From NCBI RefSeq assembly GCF_014196425.1, contig NZ_JACIDR010000007.1, forward strand, positions 1-64,000: a stretch of 64,000 nucleotides of DNA, given 5' to 3'. The notes below the pieces were generated by a model. It searched no databases. It saw only the letters and a program-made list of their open reading frames with translations, and had not been told where the DNA came from. Source of the stretch: Hansschlegelia beijingensis (GTDB lineage Bacteria; Pseudomonadota; Alphaproteobacteria; Rhizobiales; Methylopilaceae). The position numbers and the translations under genes are program-made. Below, one piece after another: positions 25,226-33,434 of this stretch (its first letter is position 1; the number at the start of each line of letters is the position of its first letter).

Positions 25226-27025
25226 GTGTCCCTGCCGCTCAACGACTCCCCCCTCAGCCGGGCGCTCGCCGCCCGCGGCTATTCCGAGCTCACGCCCGTG
25301 CAGAGCGCGGTCGTCGAGGAGGCGATGTCCGGCCGGGACCTGCTGGTGTCCGCCCAGACCGGCTCGGGCAAGACCGTCGCCTATGGCCTCGCGATGGGCG
25401 AGACGCTGCTGGCCGACGGCGCGTTCGCGCCGGCCGGCGCGCCGCTCGCGCTGGTGGTTGCGCCGACGCGCGAGCTCGCCCTGCAGGTCGAGCGTGAACT
25501 CCGCTGGCTCTACGCCGAGGCCCGCGGCCGCATCGTCGCCTGCGTGGGCGGCATGGATCCGCGCGCGGAGCGCCGCCAGCTCGAGCTCGGCGCGCACATC
25601 GTCGTCGGAACCCCGGGTCGTCTTCGGGACCACATCGAGCGCCGGGCGCTCGACGTCTCCAGCCTCAAGGTCGTGGTGCTCGACGAGGCGGACGAGATGC
25701 TGGACCTCGGCTTCCGGCCGGATCTCGAGTTCATCCTCGAGGCCACTCCGGCGGAGCGCCGCACGCTGCTGTTCTCCGCCACCCTTCCGGCCGACATCGC
25801 CGCGATCGCGCGCAAGTTCCAGCGCGACGCCGCCCGCATCGTCACGGCGAGCGAGGGGCGCGGACACGCGGACATCGAGCACCGGGCGATGCGCGTGCAT
25901 CCGCGCGAGATCGGCCACGCGGTGATCAACGTGCTGCGCGCATCCGACCCCACGGCCGCGATCGTGTTCTGCTCGACCCGCGAGGCCGTGCGCCGGCTGC
26001 ATGCGACGCTGTCCGAAAGCGGCTTCTCGGCCGTTCTGATCTCCGGAGAGCTCGGCCAGGCCGAGCGCAACCGCGCGCTTCAGGCGCTGCGGGACGGCCG
26101 CGCCCAGGTGTGCGTGGCGACCGACGTCGCGGCCCGCGGCATCGACCTGCCCAATCTCGGGCTGGTGATCCACGCCGACCTGCCGCACGACGCGGAGATC
26201 CTGCAGCACCGCTCCGGCCGGACCGGCCGGGCCGGGCGCAAGGGGATCAGCGTGATGCTCGTGCCGCCGTCGCGTCGCCGCAAGGCCGAGACCATGATGG
26301 TCGACGCCGGCGTCACCCCGGTGTGGAGCGGCCCGCCGACCGCCGAGAGCATCCGCGCGCTCGACCAGGAGCGGCTGTTCTCCGATCCGGCGCTGAACGA
26401 GCCCGCGAGCGAGGAGGACCTCGCTCTCGCGCGCACGCTGATCGCGCGCAAGACGCCGGAAGAGCTCGCGGTGGCGCTGGCGCGGCTGCACCGCGCCCGC
26501 CTGCCCGCGCCGGAGGAAGTCTCCGATCCCGGCGAGCGCCACGGCGCTCGCGACAGCTACGTCGCCCGCGAAAGACACGGCGCAAGCGACCGCCAGCCGC
26601 GCCCGGATACGGCGCCCGCCGCCCGGCGCGCGGCCTTCGGCCCGAGCGCGTGGTTCCGGATCGCGATCGGCCGCAAGCAGAACGCCGAGCCGCGCTGGCT
26701 GCTGCCGATGATCTGCCGCCGGGGCGGGCTCACCCGCCAGGACATCGGCTCGATCCGCATCTTCGAGAGCGAGAGCCGCTTCGAGATCGCCGCCGAGGCC
26801 GCGGAAGCCTTCGCGGCCATCGCGGTGCGGGCCGGAAAGGGCGAGGCCGCCATTTCCGCCTGCGAAGCGCCGGACGGCCGCATTCCGGTTCAGGCGGAGA
26901 AGCGCGCGCCGCACGCCAAGCGTTCTCACGCGGCGCCCGGCGCCGGGAGGCCCGGCCCCCGCCCCGCCGCCCGCGTGCGGGACAAGAAGGAGGCCGCCCG
27001 GGCGGGCAAGCGCCCGGCGCGATAA
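25226..27025 (+). CDS. DEAD-box ATP-dependent RNA helicase with DbpA-type RNA-binding tail
   Basis: About 599 residues from the GTG at 25226. Q-motif ARGYSELTPVQ, Walker A AQTGSGKT, PTRELA, GTPGR, DEAD (VVLDEADEMLDLG), SAT, then the second RecA domain with ATDVAARGID and HRSGRTGRAGRKG. The tail contains a DbpA-type RNA-binding domain (AWFRIAIGRKQNAEPRWLLPMICRRGG) and ends in a basic Arg/Lys/Ala/Pro-rich stretch. Members unwind rRNA during ribosome assembly or act in cold-shock mRNA turnover. The GTG is preferred because relatives start near SLPLNDSPLSRALAARGY; an ATG at 25160 is an alternative. Confidence 0.88.
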   Translation: MSLPLNDSPLSRALAARGYSELTPVQSAVVEEAMSGRDLLVSAQTGSGKTVAYGLAMGETLLADGAFAPAGAPLALVVAPTRELALQVERELRWLYAEARGRIVACVGGMDPRAERRQLELGAHIVVGTPGRLRDHIERRALDVSSLKVVVLDEADEMLDLGFRPDLEFILEATPAERRTLLFSATLPADIAAIARKFQRDAARIVTASEGRGHADIEHRAMRVHPREIGHAVINVLRASDPTAAIVFCSTREAVRRLHATLSESGFSAVLISGELGQAERNRALQALRDGRAQVCVATDVAARGIDLPNLGLVIHADLPHDAEILQHRSGRTGRAGRKGISVMLVPPSRRRKAETMMVDAGVTPVWSGPPTAESIRALDQERLFSDPALNEPASEEDLALARTLIARKTPEELAVALARLHRARLPAPEEVSDPGERHGARDSYVARERHGASDRQPRPDTAPAARRAAFGPSAWFRIAIGRKQNAEPRWLLPMICRRGGLTRQDIGSIRIFESESRFEIAAEAAEAFAAIAVRAGKGEAAISACEAPDGRIPVQAEKRAPHAKRSHAAPGAGRPGPRPAARVRDKKEAARAGKRPAR

Positions 27026-27034
27026 GGTGACGAT

Positions 27035-27062
27035 CTGGCTCCCGGAACGCTCCGGGAGCCAG
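27035..27062. terminator. Bidirectional terminator, helicase and mxa cluster
   Basis: A perfect 12-bp stem (CTGGCTCCCGGA, loop ACGC, TCCGGGAGCCAG), lengthened by an outer GTGAC/GTCAC pairing, fills the 45-base gap between the stop codons of the helicase and the last gene of the mxa cluster. It is well placed to end both transcripts. Confidence 0.75.
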
Positions 27063-27070
27063 GTCACAGG

Positions 27071-27607
27071 TCAGAGGGCGGAGTTGAGCTTGTCCGTGGT
27101 CTGGTCGCGGAGCTTCACGGCCGCCGCCTCCGACCCGGTCAACACCTGCACCGAGATCATGTAGGGCCGGTTGCCGTCGAAGATCGTGGTCATCGCCGCG
27201 TGGCCGCCCTGCGGGCAGGTCCCGATGCTGGTGTACTGGACCCGCTGCTCCCCGATCCGCTTCGTGGCGTAGGAGCTGAAGGAGCAGCCCGACGGCTTCA
27301 TGGATTCCTCGGAGCCGTACTGATAGCTCTTCAGCATCTTCTCCGGATCGGCGATCACCGCCTTCACGTAGTCCGGGCTGGTCTTGGCCTGGCCGATGCC
27401 GAGGACGCCGCGGCCGCCGCAGGCGTCGCTCTCGCAGACGAAGGTGAGGCCTTCATCGGTCGCCGACTGCTTGCGCCAGCCCTCGCCGGGCTCGCCGATG
27501 GCGGCGCCGAGATCGAGTGGCGGAACATTCTCCAGGGATTGCGCCGAGGCCGGGCCCACGATCACGCTCGCCATGATCGCGCTCGCGACGAGAACCGCGT
27601 TACGCAT
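27071..27607 (-). CDS. Exported protein, last gene of the mxa cluster (mxaH position)
   Basis: 178-residue protein with a signal peptide (MRNAVLVASAIMASVIVGPASA). The mature part has four cysteines (FVCESDACGG, PSGCSF, IGTCPQ) that probably form two disulfides, and no domain I recognise. ATG at 27607 is chosen because GGGAGAGA lies about seven bases upstream. It is 26 bases downstream of the beta-propeller gene and immediately before the terminator, so it is the last gene of the mxa operon. By position it could correspond to mxaH of Methylobacterium extorquens, but I cannot confirm this from sequence. Confidence 0.65.
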   Translation of the reverse strand: MRNAVLVASAIMASVIVGPASAQSLENVPPLDLGAAIGEPGEGWRKQSATDEGLTFVCESDACGGRGVLGIGQAKTSPDYVKAVIADPEKMLKSYQYGSEESMKPSGCSFSSYATKRIGEQRVQYTSIGTCPQGGHAAMTTIFDGNRPYMISVQVLTGSEAAAVKLRDQTTDKLNSAL

Positions 27608-27633
27608 TGGTCTTTCTCTCCCGATTGTCTTTG

Positions 27634-28575
27634 TCATTGAGCGAGCGCCGCGAGGTAGCGCGGTCCCGCCGGGGTCTTGATGAGGCTCAAGGCCTCCATG
27701 GAGCCGAGGTCGACGATCGTGACGCTGTCGTCGAACCAGTTGGCGACAGCCGCCGACCGTCCGTCCGCCGCGATCGTGACGCCCTCCGGGTACTTGCCGA
27801 CCTTGATCCGGCCGAGCGGCGTGAGCTTCGCGGCGTCGAGCACCACCAGCGCCGCCTCTTCCTGTAGCGTGACCGCGACGCGCTCGCCATCGGCGGTGAC
27901 CGCCACCCCGTATGGCATGCGGCCGACCGGCGTGCGCGCGAGCTCCGTCAGATTGAACGTGTCGATCACGGACAAATCGCCGCTCTGGACGTTGGCGACG
28001 AACAGCCGCGCGCCGTCGGGCGAAAGACCGAGCGCGAAGGGCGCCCGGCCGACCTTCACCTGGCCGACGCGTCGCATCGCCTTCAGATCGACGACGCTGA
28101 CCGCGTCGCCCTCGCGGTCCGCCGCGTAGGCGCGGCCCCGCTTGAGGTCGAGGACGAGCCCCGCGGGCGACTTGCCCACGGAGATCGTCCCGGTGGTCGC
28201 GCCGGTCAGAGCGTCGATCCGAATGAGGCTCCCGTTGGTCCAGTCCGTGACGTAGAGCTCGCTATCCGTGGCGGCGGCCCCGAACGGGCTGCCGGCCACG
28301 TTGAACCTCTCGGTCACGGTGCGGGTGACGGCGTCCACCACGGTGACGCGGCCGCGGTCCGGATGCGTCACATAGAGCGTGCGCCCGTCGGGCCCGACGG
28401 CGATCGAGGCCGGAGCGTCGTCGACTTTCACGGACGCGCCCTCGGGGCCCGAGCGGCTCAGGAAGGACACCTCCCCGCCCGCCTGCGAGACGGCCGCGAA
28501 GGCGGCCTCCTCCGCCCGCGCCGCCGACAGCCCGATCCCGACGACGAACGCAGCCGCCGCGAGCGCCAGTCTCAT
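27634..28575 (-). CDS. YVTN-type beta-propeller protein of the mxa cluster (mxaE position)
   Basis: 313-residue exported protein with a signal peptide (LALAAAAFVVGIGLSAARA) and about seven YVTN/Lp-like blades: GRTLYVTHPDRGRVTVVDA, SELYVTDWTNGSLIRIDA, GRAYAADREGDAVSVVDL, ARLFVANVQSGDLSVIDT and so on. Propellers of this type often accompany PQQ dehydrogenases and bind partner proteins or redox cofactors. The start overlaps the mxaD stop (ATGA), so it belongs to the methanol-oxidation operon. The gene order after mxaD matches mxaE in M. extorquens; the assignment is positional. Confidence 0.75.
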   Translation of the reverse strand: MRLALAAAAFVVGIGLSAARAEEAAFAAVSQAGGEVSFLSRSGPEGASVKVDDAPASIAVGPDGRTLYVTHPDRGRVTVVDAVTRTVTERFNVAGSPFGAAATDSELYVTDWTNGSLIRIDALTGATTGTISVGKSPAGLVLDLKRGRAYAADREGDAVSVVDLKAMRRVGQVKVGRAPFALGLSPDGARLFVANVQSGDLSVIDTFNLTELARTPVGRMPYGVAVTADGERVAVTLQEEAALVVLDAAKLTPLGRIKVGKYPEGVTIAADGRSAAVANWFDDSVTIVDLGSMEALSLIKTPAGPRYLAALAQ

Positions 28576-29090
28576 CCGCCGGCTTCCAGCTTCTTCTTCA
28601 AGCCCTCGAGGCCGTTCTTGAGGAAGGAGGTCATGCCCTCCACGGCGGCGGCGTCGTCCTTGCCTTCCGGCGGCTCGTTGCCCGTGTCGGCGCGATAGAA
28701 GCGGCCCTCCCAGGTGACCTCGGAGCCGCCGTCCTTCGGAGCGATCTTGATGGCGGCGCTGTAGGAGCTCACCGGCAGGGCGTCTCCGGCGTCGCCGGAC
28801 AGCCGGTAGTTGAGCTCCATCTGCTGGTCGTCGGCGACGTCGAGTCCTTCCTTGAACTCGCCGCCCTTCTTCAGCGTGACCGTGCGCTCCTGCCCGTCCA
28901 CGACGCTCTTCGCGACGTCCGGATGCCAGCTCTGCAGCGCCCCGAAATCCTTGACGACCGACCAGACCTTCGCCGGCTCGGCCTTGATCTCGATCTTCTC
29001 GGCGACCTTCTGGGGGGTGGGGCCATGCGCGAAGGCCGGGATCATCGTGGCGAGCAGGAAGGCGGTCGCGAGCGGGGTGCGGATGTTCAT
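28572..29090 (-). CDS. mxaD: MxaD, periplasmic SRPBCC-fold methanol oxidation protein
   Basis: About 172 residues with a signal peptide (NIRTPLATAFLLATMIPAFA) and an SRPBCC/START-like ligand-binding fold: EIKAEPAKVWSVVKDFGALQSWHPDV, then SSYSAAIKIAPKDGGSEVTWEGRFYRAD. MxaD is thought to promote electron flow between methanol dehydrogenase and cytochrome cL. It lies 16 bases downstream of mxaL and overlaps the propeller gene. Two starts are possible: ATG at 29099, which is too close to AAGGAG, or ATG at 29090, preferred for spacing and signal-peptide form. Confidence 0.85.
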   Translation of the reverse strand: MNIRTPLATAFLLATMIPAFAHGPTPQKVAEKIEIKAEPAKVWSVVKDFGALQSWHPDVAKSVVDGQERTVTLKKGGEFKEGLDVADDQQMELNYRLSGDAGDALPVSSYSAAIKIAPKDGGSEVTWEGRFYRADTGNEPPEGKDDAAAVEGMTSFLKNGLEGLKKKLEAGG

Positions 29091-29106
29091 GGGAAGCATT
29101 TCTCCT

Positions 29107-30075
29107 TCAGGCGGTTTGGGCGCGGCGGCCGCTTCTGCGGCGGGCCGCGAGCGGGGCGGCGTAGAGCGCGACCAGGATGGCGAGCGCCAGCCCCGCGGGA
29201 ATGACGGCGAGACCGATCCGGACGGGTTTGGCGGTCGGTCGGGCGTTGGCGGCTATCGCCTCCGCAAGAGCGTCGGGCGCGCCCATCCGGGCGTAGCCAA
29301 GCCCGGTGAGACGGGCGAGCTCCTGCAGATGCGGCTCGCGCACCGAGGTGAGATGCTCCTCGCCCGCCGGCATCTCGCCGAACGGCGCGTTGCGCGCATT
29401 GTAGCCGGGCCTGGATTCGGCGTCGGCCGGCGGCGGGCCGATCCGCGACTCCTGAGGCACGTCGGACATCTCGAGGAAGCCGATCTCCCGGCCGAAATCG
29501 TCATATTTCGGGATCGGGGTCGGCTGGTCGCCTCCGACCCCGACCAGAAGGCCGCGCGCCGCCGCCGGTCCGTCGGCGTCGTAGCTCAGCGGAATATCCG
29601 TGCGCAGGGGCGGCGCTTCCTGGCCGTCGGTGAAGAACAGCACGTCGGCGTCGATCGCGCGGCCCAGCCGGAGCGCCTCGAACACGCCCGAGGACACGCG
29701 GCTGTCGCCCTCCCAGGCCATGCGCCAGGTGACGCCGCTCACCGCGCCCGCGAAGGCGGTGAAATTCTTGCAGACGTCGAGCGGGGCGAGCAGCATGAAC
29801 GAGCGCCGCTCGGTGAAGACGCCGAGGCCCATCTTGGTCCCGCACGGCAGGCGGGCGGCCGCGGCGGTCAGCCTTTCCTTCACCGCGTCGAGGCGGCTCT
29901 GGGGGCGGCCGTCCTGCGTCTGATCCCGCGCGTTCATGCTCATCGTGATGTCGATGAAGGCCACAAGATTGTAGACCGGCCGTTCGGCCTGCGCGGTCGG
30001 CCCCCAGAGGGCCGCGAGAGCGAGCACAAGCGCTGCCGCCAGCGCCCAGAAGCGCAGATCGGGCCGGAAGCTCAA
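29107..30075 (-). CDS. mxaL: MxaL, VWA-domain protein for methanol dehydrogenase maturation
   Basis: 322-residue membrane-anchored protein: an N-terminal TM/signal segment (FWALAAALVLALAALWGPTAQA), a von Willebrand A domain with a MIDAS-like motif (AFIDITMSMNARD, then FFTDGQ) and a C-terminal TM helix (IGLAVIPAGLALAILVALYAAPLAA). In M. extorquens MxaACKL are needed to load calcium into methanol dehydrogenase. The start is a TTG at 30075 that overlaps the mxaK stop (TTGA), with GAGGG a few bases upstream; no ATG fits. Confidence 0.88.
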   Translation of the reverse strand: MSFRPDLRFWALAAALVLALAALWGPTAQAERPVYNLVAFIDITMSMNARDQTQDGRPQSRLDAVKERLTAAAARLPCGTKMGLGVFTERRSFMLLAPLDVCKNFTAFAGAVSGVTWRMAWEGDSRVSSGVFEALRLGRAIDADVLFFTDGQEAPPLRTDIPLSYDADGPAAARGLLVGVGGDQPTPIPKYDDFGREIGFLEMSDVPQESRIGPPPADAESRPGYNARNAPFGEMPAGEEHLTSVREPHLQELARLTGLGYARMGAPDALAEAIAANARPTAKPVRIGLAVIPAGLALAILVALYAAPLAARRRSGRRAQTA

Positions 30076-30632
30076 GGCAGCCCTCGCGGAAGGCCCGGCA
30101 GATCCGTCCAGAGCTTCTTCGGCTGACCCTGGGCTTCTTCGTCGCCGCGCTCGAGCTCGGGGAAGTCCCGCACCAGCCGCATCGCCACGTCGAGATTGTA
30201 GCGGGCGTCCCAAAGCTCCGGATCCGCCAGCAGGGCCGACCTGTAGGCCGCCTTCGCCAGACGAACCTCGGGGATCGCGGCGTCGATCTTGCTGGCCTCG
30301 ACCTGCGCGATCGCGCGCCTCAGCCGGGCGTTGCCGACGTCGTAGTGGAAGCGCGCCAGCAGCAGCCGGTCTCCCCGGTCCGCGATGGGCCGCGCGTAGC
30401 CCTGCGCTTCATCGATCCGGTCGCGGATGAGCAGGTAGTAGCCGCGGGCGAACAGCACGTCCGCCTTCGCCGTCGGCGGAGGCGAGACGTCCTGATTGGC
30501 CAGAAGATCCCGGACGACCGCGCGGTCGTGAAGACGGCCATAGAGCGCCCATGCGGACCAGGCCACGCCGGCGAGGGCGGCGATGAGCGCCACGGGAAGA
30601 AGGGCGTTGCGGATCGTGGCGACGAACTTCAT
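30072..30632 (-). CDS. mxaK: MxaK, membrane protein for methanol dehydrogenase maturation
   Basis: 186-residue protein with one N-terminal TM helix (NALLPVALIAALAGVAWSAWALYG) and a helical periplasmic part that looks TPR-like (ADVLFARGYYLLIRDRIDEAQ, GNARLRRAIAQVE, DARYNLDVAMRLVRDFPE). It is one of the four MxaACKL proteins linked to calcium insertion. ATG at 30632 overlaps the mxaC stop (ATGA), and its own stop overlaps the mxaL start, so the whole block is translationally coupled. Confidence 0.88.
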   Translation of the reverse strand: MKFVATIRNALLPVALIAALAGVAWSAWALYGRLHDRAVVRDLLANQDVSPPPTAKADVLFARGYYLLIRDRIDEAQGYARPIADRGDRLLLARFHYDVGNARLRRAIAQVEASKIDAAIPEVRLAKAAYRSALLADPELWDARYNLDVAMRLVRDFPELERGDEEAQGQPKKLWTDLPGLPRGLP

Positions 30633-31663
30633 CGAGCCGGCTCCGGAACGCTCGCGTCGGATGGCGCTTCCTCCAGGCGTCGTTCGAGCAGCTTGGCGGC
30701 GAGCAGCAGGGCGAGGCCGAAGCTCGCGACTCCGTAGCACCAGGGCGCGAGGTCCCGCCGCGGCAGCTTCTGGCGATAGAGCGTGGGACGCTGTTCGAGC
30801 CGGTCGATCTCACGCATCGCGTCGGAGACGTCGCCGGGGCTCCGCGCCTCGAAGGCCCGGTAGGGCAGCCCGAGGCTCTTGAGGAAGATGTGCAGATGGC
30901 GCTCGGGATTGGAGAACGGCGAGTCCTCCTCGCCGGCCGCCGGCGCGTCGTAGATGCCCTTGGAGCCCTCGGTTCGCAGGAACAGCCAGTAGAGGCTCGC
31001 GGGAGACTTCGCGGCGGCGTCCCGCAGCGCGTCCTGCACGCGCCGGTCGATCACCGCGGCGCCGTCCGAGACCAGCACGATCGCCCGGGAGCTCTCGCTC
31101 GAGGACGCGTCGAACATCGAGAAGGCGAGCAGCAGGCCACGGCCGACGTCGGTCTTGGCGAGGCCCGCCTGATCGATGGCCGCGATCGCGGCGCGGACGG
31201 CCTCATGCTCGTCCGTCATCGGGATGATCGGCATCGGCGAGGTGGAGAACGCCGCGACCGCCACGCGGTCGGCGGGCCGCCGCGAGGCGAAGTCGGTCAA
31301 CAGCCGGCGCGCCGCCGCAGACTTGGACTCCTCGGCGCCGTCCGGAAGGCGATTTGCGAAGGTGGAGTCCATGCTGCTCGAGCGGTCGATCAGCAGCGCC
31401 ACATTGGCCCCGACGCCGCGGCGCTCCACGCTCTGCTCGCGCAGATGGAGCCCGGCGAGGCCGAGCGCGAGCCCCGCGAGCGCGATGCAGCCAGCGGCCG
31501 CGAGCGCCGCGCCGAGCCCCGCCGACAGCGGATCGTCGGGCGCAAGATCGTCTGACGGCGTGGCCGAGAGCCGTAGCGGGGACGCGAAGAACGGCAGCGC
31601 CGCCAGCGGCGCCAGCAGGAGGGCCCAGGGGTGGTCAACCCCGAGGACGCCAAGCCAGCTCAC
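30629..31663 (-). CDS. mxaC: MxaC, VWA-domain membrane protein for methanol dehydrogenase maturation
   Basis: 344-residue BatA-like protein: two N-terminal TM helices (HPWALLLAPLAALPFF and ALAAAGCIALAGLALGLAGL), a von Willebrand A domain with a full MIDAS motif (LLIDRSSSMDS, VSDGAA) and a C-terminal TM helix (CYGVASFGLALLLAAKLLERRL). It acts with MxaA, MxaK and MxaL in calcium loading. The start is GTG at 31663, overlapping the mxaA stop as GTGA; the first residues, SWLGVLGVDHPWALLL, fit the family start. Confidence 0.9.
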   Translation of the reverse strand: MSWLGVLGVDHPWALLLAPLAALPFFASPLRLSATPSDDLAPDDPLSAGLGAALAAAGCIALAGLALGLAGLHLREQSVERRGVGANVALLIDRSSSMDSTFANRLPDGAEESKSAAARRLLTDFASRRPADRVAVAAFSTSPMPIIPMTDEHEAVRAAIAAIDQAGLAKTDVGRGLLLAFSMFDASSSESSRAIVLVSDGAAVIDRRVQDALRDAAAKSPASLYWLFLRTEGSKGIYDAPAAGEEDSPFSNPERHLHIFLKSLGLPYRAFEARSPGDVSDAMREIDRLEQRPTLYRQKLPRRDLAPWCYGVASFGLALLLAAKLLERRLEEAPSDASVPEPAR

Positions 31664-32559
31664 GCGCCGCGCTCCGCCCGCGCGAGATCGCGCGCGAGCC
31701 GGACCAGGGCGTCCGGCGCCAGCACGTCCCCCTGCTCCCGCCCGAAGAAGGCGCGCCGCGACGCGGCGAAGAACGACCGGATCTCCTCCGCGCGGGACGC
31801 GAAGGCGGGGTGGTCGCGCAGGAACGCGCCGATGTCCTCGCCGAGCAGACGCTTTCCCCAGGCGGCGTCGAAAGCGCGGTGCAGCCGCAGAAGCGCGGCC
31901 CGGCGCCCGTCCTCGCCGCGCCGGACGAGCCGCGCCACCTCGCGCGCGGCGGCCGCGAACGGTCGCGAGCGCCGCTTGTGGAAGGGCGGCCAGGCGCGGC
32001 TCCACGCCAGCGCGACGGCCAGCAGCGCGGCCAGCGCGGCGACGGCGATCAGCCGATCCCGCGCGGGACCGACCGGAGGAATGACTGGCTGGACGTCGGG
32101 TCGCAGGCGCTGGTCGCTTTCTCCTGCGAGACTCTGGATCGGGCGCAGCGGGGAGGTCAGGTAGCTCCACCCGCCCGCCTGCGTCTCCGCGCGGCGCGAG
32201 CCGTCCGAGACCGCGACCGTGAAGGACGGGATGGTCTGCTCGCCGGTTTCGAGCGCCGAGTAGAAGGTCTGGTACTCGGCGGCGATCCGGTAGCGCGTTC
32301 CGCCCCCGGGCGCCGCCTGCTCGGTCACGTCGATCGACCGGAGCTCCAGCGAATAGGTGAGAGGGCCAGGCCGCGGCAGGGTCGAGCCGTCGAGCTTGAA
32401 GGGCGCGTCGACGTCGACGGTCGTGGTGAGCTTCAGCACGTCGCCGAGCAGCACGCCGAACGGCCGCGGGCCTTCGGTGCGGACGCTGCGGATCTGCGCC
32501 GCCGCGGTTCCGGCCGAGACCAGCAGGACGAGCGCGGCCGCGATGGCGAGCCGGGCCAC
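31660..32559 (-). CDS. mxaA: MxaA, membrane protein for methanol dehydrogenase maturation
   Basis: 299-residue protein with a signal peptide (LAIAAALVLLVSAGTAAAQ), a periplasmic beta-rich region (FGVLLGDVLKLTTTVDVDAPFKLDG ... SFTVAVSDGS), one TM helix (LIAVAALAALLAVALAWS) and a cytoplasmic tail rich in Arg. Required, with MxaCKL, for calcium insertion into methanol dehydrogenase in M. extorquens. The GTG at 32559 shares a base with the mxaS stop (TAGTG) and has GGAGG six bases upstream. Confidence 0.88.
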   Translation of the reverse strand: MARLAIAAALVLLVSAGTAAAQIRSVRTEGPRPFGVLLGDVLKLTTTVDVDAPFKLDGSTLPRPGPLTYSLELRSIDVTEQAAPGGGTRYRIAAEYQTFYSALETGEQTIPSFTVAVSDGSRRAETQAGGWSYLTSPLRPIQSLAGESDQRLRPDVQPVIPPVGPARDRLIAVAALAALLAVALAWSRAWPPFHKRRSRPFAAAAREVARLVRRGEDGRRAALLRLHRAFDAAWGKRLLGEDIGAFLRDHPAFASRAEEIRSFFAASRRAFFGREQGDVLAPDALVRLARDLARAERGA

Positions 32560-33434
32560 TACGCGCCTCCGGAAAGCAGATAGTCGGCGAAGGCGTCGGC
32601 GTCGAAACGGTCCACGAGATCGAAAGCCGGCCTTCCGTGACGCAGGAAGATCCGCTCGAGCTCCGCGCGCCGGCGGCGGCTCTTGTCGAGCCACGCCTCG
32701 CGCAGGGACTTGCGCATCAGCACGAGACGGCGGCGCCCGGTCTCGAGGTCGCGGGTCTCCACGAGGCCGAAGGCCGGGAGCCGGCGCTCCACGGCGCTGG
32801 AGCGCACGACGATCGGCGCCACGTCGTGACGCCACAGCCCGGCGAGCAGCGCGTCGGTGGCGGCGGAGGGCAGCAGGAAGTCCGACACCACGAACACCAG
32901 GGAGCGCCGGGCGGGAAGCTGGTCCAGGCTATCGAGGAGCCCGGCGACGCCGCTCCCCTCGCCCGGCTCGCTCCTGAGCGCGCGCCACACCTCCTCCGCG
33001 ACGCCGCGCCGCCGGGTCGCCCGGATCGCGAGGTCCGCGCGCGCCTTTGGTCCGGCGGCGATCATCCCGAAACGGTCCTGTCCGCGCAGAGCCGCGTGCG
33101 CGATCGTGGCGCAGAGCTCCGCGACCGGATCGTGCTCGCCGTCGCGGGCGAAGGTCATCGACCCCGAGAGATCGAGCAGGATGAAGACGTCGATGCGGGC
33201 GCGGTTCTCGAAGCGCCGAACCTTCATGCCGCCGAGCGGATCGAGCAGCGAGGCGCGCATGTCGATGCGCCGCGCGTCGGGCAGTTCGAGCAGCGAGGCG
33301 TGACGCAGAAAGGCGCCCGCGCCTCCGGATCCGACCGCCCGGTGGGCGCCCGCCGTGACGCCCCGGGCCCGCCCGAACAGCCTGTAAGGCAGATCGCGGG
33401 GAGCCGGCGCCTCGGAGGCGCGCCCTTGGGTCAC
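32559..33434 (-). CDS. mxaS: MxaS, DUF58/VWA-like protein
   Basis: 291-residue cytoplasmic protein of the DUF58 family (VWA-like fold). The N-terminal basic region holds RLFGRARGVTAGAHRA and RRFENRARIDVFILLDLSGSM, the latter carrying a DxSGS metal site; VFVVSDFLL follows. MxaS works with the MoxR-type ATPase MxaR in the pathway that activates methanol dehydrogenase; the exact step is not settled. Its ATG overlaps the mxaR stop (ATGA). Confidence 0.9.
   Translation of the reverse strand: MTQGRASEAPAPRDLPYRLFGRARGVTAGAHRAVGSGGAGAFLRHASLLELPDARRIDMRASLLDPLGGMKVRRFENRARIDVFILLDLSGSMTFARDGEHDPVAELCATIAHAALRGQDRFGMIAAGPKARADLAIRATRRRGVAEEVWRALRSEPGEGSGVAGLLDSLDQLPARRSLVFVVSDFLLPSAATDALLAGLWRHDVAPIVVRSSAVERRLPAFGLVETRDLETGRRRLVLMRKSLREAWLDKSRRRRAELERIFLRHGRPAFDLVDRFDADAFADYLLSGGA

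Noticed and set aside
25073-27067. A 664-codon minus-strand frame opposite the helicase
   Set aside because: No motif, biased low-complexity composition, and exact overlap with a well-supported DEAD-box helicase.
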